In this document: positions 1-6,520 of the stretch, piece after piece
How the letters are laid out: each line of letters opens with the position of its first letter
Position numbering within the stretch: the first letter of the stretch is position 1
Source: Kineosphaera sp032229625
GTDB lineage: Bacteria; Actinomycetota; Actinomycetes; Actinomycetales; Dermatophilaceae
Length of the DNA stretch: 19,251 bases
NCBI GenBank assembly: GCA_032229625.1
Contig: JAVTVZ010000012.1
Coordinates: 1-19,251 of the forward strand
Reading direction: 5' to 3'
Notes under the pieces: model-generated
The model's database searches: none
Told to the model about the DNA's origin: nothing
Seen by the model: only the letters and a program-made list of their open reading frames with translations
Position numbers and translations under genes: made by a program

Positions 1-3
1 TGG

Positions 4-90
4 TGGTGCGCGAGGGGGGAGTTGAACCCCCATGCCCTTTCGGGCACACGGACCTGAACCGTGCGCGTCTGCCTATTCCGCCACTCGCGC
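4..90 (-). tRNA. tRNA-Leu (anticodon CAG)
   Basis: Read on the minus strand this folds as a class II tRNA. The acceptor stem is GCGCGAG paired with CTCGCGC, the anticodon stem CACGG/CCGTG encloses a seven-base loop with anticodon CAG (plus-strand 54-56), there is a long variable arm with a GCCC-GAAA-GGGC hairpin, and a T-arm GGGGG/CCCCC with TTCAACT. The discriminator base is A (position 7) and the CCA end is encoded (4-6), followed by a second CCA (1-3). It should read CUG leucine codons, the dominant Leu codon in this high-GC DNA. A tRNA-Leu beside fhaA is also present in Mycobacterium tuberculosis, so the position looks syntenic. Confidence 0.96.
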
Positions 91-498
91 GCGCCGTCCT
101 AGCGTGCCAGAGACGCGGCTGATCTGCCAAACCGCCCTCGGCGCACCGCCGGACACCCGTCCAGGACGGCCCCCGCGCACCGGGTGCCCCGCGTCCTCGC
201 GACCGGCGCGCGGGCGGTCGGTGTCGACGCCGGGTCCCGTTCGAGCGAGCCGCGACTGGCCACGGCGGCCGCCGCGCTCGACATCGCCACGCACAGTCTT
301 CGGGCTCGTGTGCAGCAGCCTGTCAGTCCTGGCCGATACGCTTGCGACAGGATGCAGAAGCACAGCCGTCACCAGACGGACACCAGTGACAATGCCAATG
401 CCATTGACAACGCCAGCGACAACACTGACACCCAGGGGCGGGCCGGTCGGCAGACCACCAGGGGTTCGGCGCGGGCCGAGATGACGGGAGGGGAGGCC
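91..498. promoter_or_regulatory. Intergenic leader between tRNA-Leu and the fhaA operon
   Basis: About 400 bp lie between the divergently oriented tRNA-Leu and fhaA. The region must carry the tRNA promoter (minus strand, just above 90) and very probably the main promoter of the seven-gene operon, because gaps inside that operon are too small for strong independent promoters. I could not pick a convincing -35/-10 pair; TACGCT at 337-342 is a possible -10 but has no good -35. The stretch at about 375-432 is less GC-rich than its surroundings and contains repeated GACAAY/AATGCC units, including CAATG-C-CATTG at 396-406. An upstream in-frame extension of fhaA is open through here but is judged non-coding (see fhaA). 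Confidence 0.4.
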
Positions 499-1866
499 GT
501 GGGACTCTTCGATCGCGTGGAGCGCAAACTCGACCGCGTCATCAACGGCGCGTTCGCCCGGGCGTTCAAGGCCGAGGTGCAGCCCGTCGAGATCGCCGCC
601 GCGATGCGCCGGGCGATGGACGAGCGGGCCGCCGTCGTCGGCAAGGGCCGCACGATGGTGCCCAACGTCTTCCTCATCGAGCTCGACCCGTCCGACTACC
701 AGCGGTTGACGATGTATCGCGACGTGCTGACCGATGAGCTGCTCGCCTCGGTGGAGGAGCACGTCGAGTCCCAGCGCTACCTGACCAACGGGCCGCTGCA
801 CGTCGACTTCGCCCGCATGGACGACCTCGACACCGGCGTCTTCCGCGTGCGTCCGACGTCCTCCTCGGCCGTCCCGGCGCGACGCCACGGGGCCGGTGGT
901 TCCGGTGGCCGCGCCCAGAGCCCGCAGCATCGACCGCGCAATCTGCCGTATCCGCCGGAGGCCACGGCCGCCGCGGACGGCCCGGTCGGCATGGCGGGTC
1001 ACGCCGCGACCGCCGCCGCCGGGGCCGCCGCCGGCACGGCCGCGGCCGGTCGCGCGGGCGATTACATGGCCCGGCACGAGGTGGCCCGGGAGCAGGAGGC
1101 CCGGCAGCACGAGGCTCGCGAGCAGGAGCACGAGGTCCGCCGCGACTCGGGCAGCGACGGCGACGCCGGCGATCGCGGCCACGAGCAGTCACCCCTCGCG
1201 CGACACGAGGTGGCAGATCGACACGACGCGGCGGATCCGGGCCGTGATCAGGCCGATCACGAGGGTCCCGACGCCGCTGATGCCGGTGCCGGTGCCGGTG
1301 CCGCTGGGGTCCCCGCCGCGGCCGCGCCGCGCGGGCCGCGACCCCCGATGCGCATCTACGGTGACGACGCGTCGGGCTCGGACTGGGATGCCCCTGCCGA
1401 GCGCGAGCCGGCCGCGCCCGCCCGCCCGTCGCGGCCCCGCTCCCGAGACGCGGTCCGCGACGAGTGGCGCCGCACGAGCGATGACGACCTGTGGCGCGGC
1501 AGCGACGACGACGGCGCCGCGACCGAGCTGCACCAGGTCGCGCCGTCGGCACCCCCGCTGCCCGACCCGTCGCAGCGCCCCTGGCTCGACCTCGACGGCG
1601 ACACCTATCCGCTGCTGTCGGCGATCTCGGTGATCGGCCGCGACGCGACCGCCGACATCACGCTCGACGACCCCGGGGTCAGCCGTCGGCACGCCGAGAT
1701 CCGCGTGACCCACGACGGTCCGCACCTCGTCGTCGGCCTGCGCGACCTCGGCTCGACGAACGGCACGTATGTCAACGGCGAGCGCATCACCTCGCAGCGG
1801 ATCTCCGACGGCGACCGGGTCACGGTCGGCCGCGTCTCCTTCACCGTGCGCACCCGGAGGCGTTGA
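499..1866 (+). CDS. fhaA: FhaA: DUF3662 and FHA domain protein
   Basis: This cytoplasmic phosphothreonine-reading adaptor has 455 residues. The N-terminal DUF3662 domain (about 1-115) starts with MGLFDRVERKLDRV, as in known FhaA proteins. A low-complexity Ala/Pro/charged linker follows (about 120-360). The C-terminal FHA domain (about 365-453) shows the phosphopeptide-binding motifs GR (380-381), SRRH (395-398) and STNGT (419-423). In mycobacteria FhaA binds phosphorylated partners such as the MviN/MurJ pseudokinase domain and is a target of the operon kinases; that role is inferred here. I chose GTG 499 because a purine-rich ribosome binding site (GGGAGGGGAGG, 485-495) lies just upstream and family proteins begin MGLF. 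ATG 481 is an alternative adding six residues. It is the first gene of the operon, 3 bp before fhaB. The linker contains repeated ARHEVA/REQEA motifs. Confidence 0.93.
   Translation: MGLFDRVERKLDRVINGAFARAFKAEVQPVEIAAAMRRAMDERAAVVGKGRTMVPNVFLIELDPSDYQRLTMYRDVLTDELLASVEEHVESQRYLTNGPLHVDFARMDDLDTGVFRVRPTSSSAVPARRHGAGGSGGRAQSPQHRPRNLPYPPEATAAADGPVGMAGHAATAAAGAAAGTAAAGRAGDYMARHEVAREQEARQHEAREQEHEVRRDSGSDGDAGDRGHEQSPLARHEVADRHDAADPGRDQADHEGPDAADAGAGAGAAGVPAAAAPRGPRPPMRIYGDDASGSDWDAPAEREPAAPARPSRPRSRDAVRDEWRRTSDDDLWRGSDDDGAATELHQVAPSAPPLPDPSQRPWLDLDGDTYPLLSAISVIGRDATADITLDDPGVSRRHAEIRVTHDGPHLVVGLRDLGSTNGTYVNGERITSQRISDGDRVTVGRVSFTVRTRRR
1069..1143 (+). repeat. Imperfect charged repeats in the FhaA linker
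   Basis: Within fhaA, the string CACGAGG recurs several times here and again near 1204, encoding repeated His-Glu/Arg-Glu-Gln-Glu-Ala units (residues about 191-215, then ARHEVA again near 234). The composition suggests a disordered or short helical spacer between DUF3662 and FHA. It is part of the coding sequence and not a mobile repeat. Confidence 0.5.
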
Positions 1867-1869
1867 CCC

Positions 1870-2367
1870 ATGGGCGAACTCACCCTCACCGTCGTCCGGC
1901 TGGGGCTGTTGGTGCTGATGTGGCTGTTCATCTTCAGCATCGTCGGCGTGCTGCGCTCGGACCTCTACGGCACGCGCATCGTGACGCGCGCCCCCTCCGG
2001 CGGCGGGCGCGACGGCGGGCGCGGCCGCCGCGAAAAGGTGCGTCCCACCGCGAGCGCGCCCCCGCGGTCGAAGAAGTCGTTCACCGTGCTGGCCGTCACC
2101 GAGGGCCCGATGCGCGGCACGACGGTGCCGCTCAAGGAGTCCGGTGTGCTGCTGGGTCGCAACCCCGAGTGCACGCTCGTGCTCGACGACGACTACGCCT
2201 CGGGCCGGCACGCCCGCGTCTATTACGACGACAAGTCCTGGTATGTCGAGGATCTCGGCTCCACCAACGGCACCCACGTCAACGGCGAGCGCATCAGCTC
2301 GCCCACACCGCTGAGCTCCGGGTCGCAGCTGCGCATCGGCACCACCGTCCTGGAGCTGAGGCGGTAG
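1870..2367 (+). CDS. fhaB: FhaB: membrane-anchored FHA domain protein
   Basis: The protein has 165 residues. A hydrophobic N-terminal segment (about 7-27, VRLGLLVLMWLFIFSIVGVL) should anchor it in the membrane with the rest in the cytoplasm. A basic Arg/Gly linker follows (about 37-65). The C-terminal FHA domain (about 72-163) has GR (96-97), SGRH (111-114) and STNGT (131-135), so phosphothreonine binding looks intact. In mycobacteria the homologue (FipA/FhaB) links the PknA/PknB kinases to division and elongation partners; that partnership is inferred here. The ATG at 1870 has GGAGG at 1856-1860 and starts 3 bp after fhaA; its stop is 3 bp before pstP. Confidence 0.94.
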   Translation: MGELTLTVVRLGLLVLMWLFIFSIVGVLRSDLYGTRIVTRAPSGGGRDGGRGRREKVRPTASAPPRSKKSFTVLAVTEGPMRGTTVPLKESGVLLGRNPECTLVLDDDYASGRHARVYYDDKSWYVEDLGSTNGTHVNGERISSPTPLSSGSQLRIGTTVLELRR

Positions 2368-2370
2368 CGG

Positions 2371-3621
2371 ATGAGTGTCGCCGTGCGATTCGCGGCGCGC
2401 ACGGACGTCGGTCTCGTGCGCTCGCGCAACGAGGACTCCGGCTATGCCGGCCCGCACCTGCTCGCCGTCGCCGACGGCATGGGCGGCCACGCGGGCGGCA
2501 ACGTCGCCAGCTCCCTCGTGCTCGCGCGGCTCGCGCCCCTGGACGGTGACTCCCACGGCTCCGACGACGCCCTCGAGCTGCTCGCCGAGACCGTCGCCGA
2601 GGGCAACCGCTCCCTGTCCCGCGCGATGGCCGCCGACTCCGGACTGCACGGCATGGGCACCACCCTGACCGCCCTGCTGCGGTGCGGGCCGAGCGGACTG
2701 GCGCTCGTGCACATCGGGGACTCCCGCGCCTACCAGTTGCGCGACGGGGTGTTCACCCAGATCACCCGTGACCACTCCTTCGTGCAGTCGCTCGTCGACG
2801 CCGGCCGCATCACCGAGGAGGAGGCCGAGCACCACCCGCAGCGCAGCCTCGTCACCCGCGTCCTGACCGGCGCGCCGGAGGACGAGCCGGACCTGTCGAT
2901 GCGGCAGGCCCGCATCGGCGACCGCTACCTCATCTGCTCCGACGGGCTGTCCGACTACGTCGGCCGCGAGACGATCGAGGAGGTCGTGCAGGCCGGGCTG
3001 AGCCCCAGCGACACCGCGCACCGCCTCGTCGACCTCGCGATGCGCGCCGGCGCGCCCGACAACGTCACGTGCGTCATCGGCGACATCGTCGACCCCTACG
3101 ACGGCGCGACCCAGCCCGTCGTCGTCGGCGCCGTCGCCGAGCGCCGCACCGAGCAGACCCAGCCGATCGCGCTCAACCCCGCCCAGAAGGCCGCGGCGCT
3201 GCGGCGCACCGTCCTCGCCGCCGACGAGGACACCGAGGTCGACGACGAGCCGCGCCGTCGCGGGCGTGCCGCCCGCATCGCCGCGCTCACCGTGCTGTTG
3301 TCGTTCGCGCTGCTCGGGGGCCTGTACGGCGCCTACGCGTGGACCCAGCAGCAGGTGTTCGTCGGCGAATCCGGCGGCAAGGTCGCGATCTTCCAGGGCC
3401 TGCCGCAGCAGCTCGGGCCGTTCACGCTGTCCTCCGTCAAGGAGACCAGCGACGTCGACGTCAACAACCTGCCCGACTACTTCCGCGACATGGTGCAGCG
3501 GACGGTCCCCGCGACCAGCGAGACCGCCGCGCAGGCGCAGGTCGGCGAACTCCGCAAACAGGCCGCCGCCTGCGAGGCGCGCCGCAACCAGGGAATCCCC
3601 TGCGGATCGGGGCAGTCATGA
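2371..3621 (+). CDS. pstP: PstP: PP2C-family Ser/Thr phosphatase, single-pass membrane protein
   Basis: This 416-residue phosphatase would reverse phosphorylation by PknA and PknB. The N-terminal PP2C domain (about 1-238) carries the metal-binding motifs RNEDSG (D22), DGMGGHAGG (D35-G36), GDSRAY (D117) and DNVT (D230), so the catalytic centre looks complete. A cytoplasmic basic linker leads to one transmembrane helix (about 303-325), followed by an extracellular domain of about 90 residues with two cysteines near its C terminus. That layout matches mycobacterial PstP, although the outer domain here is short. The start ATG lies 3 bp after fhaB. The stop overlaps the rodA start as ATGA at 3618-3621, which suggests translational coupling. 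Confidence 0.96.
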   Translation: MSVAVRFAARTDVGLVRSRNEDSGYAGPHLLAVADGMGGHAGGNVASSLVLARLAPLDGDSHGSDDALELLAETVAEGNRSLSRAMAADSGLHGMGTTLTALLRCGPSGLALVHIGDSRAYQLRDGVFTQITRDHSFVQSLVDAGRITEEEAEHHPQRSLVTRVLTGAPEDEPDLSMRQARIGDRYLICSDGLSDYVGRETIEEVVQAGLSPSDTAHRLVDLAMRAGAPDNVTCVIGDIVDPYDGATQPVVVGAVAERRTEQTQPIALNPAQKAAALRRTVLAADEDTEVDDEPRRRGRAARIAALTVLLSFALLGGLYGAYAWTQQQVFVGESGGKVAIFQGLPQQLGPFTLSSVKETSDVDVNNLPDYFRDMVQRTVPATSETAAQAQVGELRKQAAACEARRNQGIPCGSGQS

Positions 3622-5069
3622 CCACCGTTTCCTCGTTCGTACCCCGGACCCGACGCAACGTGGAGCTCGCGCTCCTGCTGTTCGCCGTCGGGATCGTCAT
3701 GCTCGCCTACCTCAACGTCGGCTTCGCCGTCGACGGGCGGGTGCCGATCGACCTGGTGACGCAGGCGTCGTGGCTGCTCGGCTTCGCGGTGGCGTTCCAC
3801 CTCGTGCTGCGCTGGCGGGCCTCGTATGCCGACCCGCTGCTCCTGCCGATCGCGACCCTGCTCAACGGGCTGGGTCTGGTGATGATCCACCGCCTCGACC
3901 TGGCCAACGGGCGCGTCGGCTCCGACGCGATGGCCAACCGTCAGGTCATGTGGAGCGCCCTGGGCATGATCATCGCCGCCGTCGTGCTCGTCGTCCTGCG
4001 CGATCACCGGCGGCTGCGGCGCTACATGTTCACGCTCATGGTCGCAGGCCTCGTCTTCCTGCTGCTGCCGCTGCTGCCGGTCCTGGGGCAGCAGGTCAAC
4101 GGGGCGCGCATCTGGATCGCCATCGGTCCGTTCTCGTTCCAGCCCGGTGAGGTCGCCAAGATCATCCTGACGATCTTCTTCGCGGCCTACCTCGTGCAGA
4201 CCCGCGACGCCCTGTCGCTCTCGGGTCGGCGCGTGCTCGGCTTCCCGCTGCCGCGCGGGCGCGACATGGCGCCGCTGCTGGTCGTCTGGCTGGCGTCGCT
4301 GGCGGTCCTGGTGCTGCAGAACGACCTCGGCACGTCGCTGCTCTTCTTCGGCATCTTCGTCGCGATGCTCTATGTCGCCACCGAGCGCATCAGCTGGATC
4401 ACGATCGGGCTGCTGCTCTTCTGCGGCGGCGCGGTGCTGGCCTACTTCCTCTTCGGGCACGTGCGGCAGCGGGTGCTCTTCTGGCTCGACCCGTGGTCCG
4501 CCGAGGCGCTCGCCCAGAGCGACCAGCTCGTCCGCGGCCTCATGGGCATGGCCGCCGGGGGTCTGCTCGGCACCGGCCTGGGCCAGGGCCACCCGCAGCT
4601 GACGTATTTCGCGGAGTCCGACTTCATCATCCCCAGCTTCGCCGAGGAGCTGGGGCTGGTCGGTCTCTTCGCGATCCTCATGCTCTACGTGCTGCTCGTG
4701 GAGCGCGGCCTGCGCACCGCGCTGGGCACTCGCGACGGCTTCGGCAAGCTCGTCGCCGCCGGCCTGAGCTTCTCGGTGGCGTTGCAGATCTTCGTCGTCG
4801 TCGGCGGCGTCACCCGGGTCATCCCGCTGACCGGTCTGACCAGCCCGTTCCTGTCGGCCGGCGGTTCCTCACTGCTGGCGAACTGGACGATCATCGCCCT
4901 GCTGCTGCGCATCAGCGACCACGCTCGGCGGCCCGTGGAGGACGAGGTCGTCGTGCCCCGCGCGCCGGTCCCCGCCGGGTCCTCCTCGGCGGAGCCGGCG
5001 ACCGAGCCGGGCATCCGGCCGGGCTTCCTGCAGCGCAGGACCAACGCCTCGGGAGGTGCGTCGGCATGA
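3618..5069 (+). CDS. rodA: RodA: SEDS-family peptidoglycan glycosyltransferase
   Basis: This 483-residue polytopic membrane protein has about ten hydrophobic helices between residues 14 and 432. SEDS-family signatures are visible: FQPGEVAK (about 175-181), QNDLGTS with the likely catalytic Asp236, DPW (291-293), FIIPSFAEELG (337-346) and PLTGLTSPFLSAGGSS (403-418). Family members polymerise lipid II into glycan strands with a partner class B PBP, here almost certainly the next gene product. The FtsW/RodA distinction is based on operon context. The start ATG 3618 overlaps the pstP stop by 4 bp, and the stop overlaps the pbpA start by 4 bp. The tail after residue 435 is a short Pro/Ala/Ser-rich cytoplasmic segment. 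Confidence 0.95.
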   Translation: MTTVSSFVPRTRRNVELALLLFAVGIVMLAYLNVGFAVDGRVPIDLVTQASWLLGFAVAFHLVLRWRASYADPLLLPIATLLNGLGLVMIHRLDLANGRVGSDAMANRQVMWSALGMIIAAVVLVVLRDHRRLRRYMFTLMVAGLVFLLLPLLPVLGQQVNGARIWIAIGPFSFQPGEVAKIILTIFFAAYLVQTRDALSLSGRRVLGFPLPRGRDMAPLLVVWLASLAVLVLQNDLGTSLLFFGIFVAMLYVATERISWITIGLLLFCGGAVLAYFLFGHVRQRVLFWLDPWSAEALAQSDQLVRGLMGMAAGGLLGTGLGQGHPQLTYFAESDFIIPSFAEELGLVGLFAILMLYVLLVERGLRTALGTRDGFGKLVAAGLSFSVALQIFVVVGGVTRVIPLTGLTSPFLSAGGSSLLANWTIIALLLRISDHARRPVEDEVVVPRAPVPAGSSSAEPATEPGIRPGFLQRRTNASGGASA

Positions 5070-6520
5070 ACAGCCCCATCCGCAAGCTCGCGCTCGTGGC
5101 GGCCGCGATGTTCTGCGCGCTCTTCCTGGCCTCCAGCTGGATCCAGTTCGTGCAGGCCGACGAGCTGCGCGACAAGCCCGGCAACCGGCGCACACTGCTC
5201 GCCGAATACTCCCGGGAGCGCGGCGCGATCCTCGTCGGCGGCGAGGCCGTCGCGCGCTCCGAGGCGACCGACGACGAGCTGAAATACCAACGCACCTACC
5301 CCAAGGGCAAGCTCTACAGCCACATCACGGGCTACTACTCCTTCTACTACGGCGCGGGCGGCGGGCTGGAGTCCGCGGAGAACGGGCTGCTCACCGGCGA
5401 CTCCGACCAGCTCTTCTACCGCCGCCTCGGTGACCTGCTCACCGGCCGCCGCCCGACCGGCGTCAACCTCGAGCTGACGATCGACCCGAAGGCGCAGAAG
5501 GCCGCGCAGGACGGACTGGGCAACCAGCGCGGCGCCGTCGTCGCGCTCGACCCCAAGACCGGCGCGATCCTGGCCCTCGTCAGCCACCCGCAGTACGACC
5601 CCAACACCCTGACGGGCCACAACGGCGACACCGTCGCCAAGGCGTGGCAGGAGCTCAACGGCACGTCCACCCGGCCCCTCATCGACCGCGCGATCGGCGG
5701 CGACCTCTACCCGCCCGGCTCGGTCTTCAAGATCGTCACCGCCGCGGCGGCCCTGTCGTCCGGGCGCTTCAGCGAGAGTTCCTCGCTGCCCGGCCCGCAG
5801 ACCCTCGACCTGCCCGAGACCACGGCCGGGCTCGTCAACGACTGGGGCGGCGCCTGCGGCAGCGGCACCGTCGACCTGGTCAAGGCGATGGAGGTGTCCT
5901 GCAACACCGCCTTCGGCTGGCTCGGGATGCAGCTCGGTGGCCAGGCGCTGCGCGACCAGGCCGCGAAGTTCGGCTTCTCCGAGCAGCTCGCGATCCCCAT
6001 GGCCGTCACGCCCAGCTCGGTGCCCGCGCAGATGAACAAGCCGCAGGAAGCGCAGTCGGCGATCGGCCAGTACGACGTGCGGGTCACCCCCCTGCAGGTC
6101 GCGATGGTCTCGGCCGCGGTCGCCAACAAGGGCGCCGTCATGGCGCCCTTCCTCGTCAAGCAGACCCGCGGCGCCGACCTCGACGTCATCGACCAGACCG
6201 CGCCCAAGCAGCTCGGACAGGCCGTGACACCGGAGATCGCGGCCTCGCTGACCCGCATGATGGAAGCTGTGGTCACGTCCGGCACCGGGACCAGAGCCCA
6301 GATCCCCGGGATCTTAGTCGCCGGCAAGTCCGGCACCGCGCAGCACGGCGAGGGTCTGGCACCGCACGCCTGGTTCACCTCGTTCGCGCCGGTGGACGAC
6401 CCGAAGGTGGCCGTGGCCGTCGTCGTCGAGGACGGAGGCAACGCAGGGATGTCCGCCGGCGGCGGCAGGATCGCCGCACCGATCGCCCGCGATGTGATGG
6501 AGGCAGTGATCGCGCCATGA
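5066..6520 (+). CDS. pbpA: PbpA: class B penicillin-binding protein (transpeptidase)
   Basis: This 484-residue transpeptidase crosslinks peptidoglycan made by the partner RodA. An N-terminal signal anchor lies at about 7-28. A dimerisation-type region follows to about residue 135. The transpeptidase domain has all three penicillin-binding motifs: SVFK (Ser219 nucleophile, Lys222), SCN (278-280) and KSGT (421-424). It is shorter than division-type FtsI proteins and matches the PbpA of mycobacterial pknB operons. The start ATG has GGGAGGTG at 5051-5058 and overlaps the rodA stop by 4 bp; the stop overlaps the pknA start by 4 bp. One TTA leucine codon (6314-6316, residue 417) sits just before the KSGT motif, and it is the only in-frame TTA I noticed in the window. 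Confidence 0.96.
   Translation: MNSPIRKLALVAAAMFCALFLASSWIQFVQADELRDKPGNRRTLLAEYSRERGAILVGGEAVARSEATDDELKYQRTYPKGKLYSHITGYYSFYYGAGGGLESAENGLLTGDSDQLFYRRLGDLLTGRRPTGVNLELTIDPKAQKAAQDGLGNQRGAVVALDPKTGAILALVSHPQYDPNTLTGHNGDTVAKAWQELNGTSTRPLIDRAIGGDLYPPGSVFKIVTAAAALSSGRFSESSSLPGPQTLDLPETTAGLVNDWGGACGSGTVDLVKAMEVSCNTAFGWLGMQLGGQALRDQAAKFGFSEQLAIPMAVTPSSVPAQMNKPQEAQSAIGQYDVRVTPLQVAMVSAAVANKGAVMAPFLVKQTRGADLDVIDQTAPKQLGQAVTPEIAASLTRMMEAVVTSGTGTRAQIPGILVAGKSGTAQHGEGLAPHAWFTSFAPVDDPKVAVAVVVEDGGNAGMSAGGGRIAAPIARDVMEAVIAP

Noticed and set aside
184..498. N-terminal extension of FhaA from an upstream start
   Set aside because: FhaA proteins begin at MGLF, GTG 499 has a strong ribosome binding site, and the extension is Arg/Asn/Asp low-complexity sequence.
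1189..3021. A long minus-strand open frame opposite fhaA, fhaB and pstP
   Set aside because: Its protein is a Gly/Ala/Val/Asp/His/Arg-rich string with no domain, and the opposite strand codes for three recognisable proteins. It is a GC-rich antisense shadow.
6314..6316. TTA codon as proof of bldA-type developmental control
   Set aside because: Such control is established in Streptomyces; nothing in this window shows it operates in this organism, so it is only listed as an oddity.
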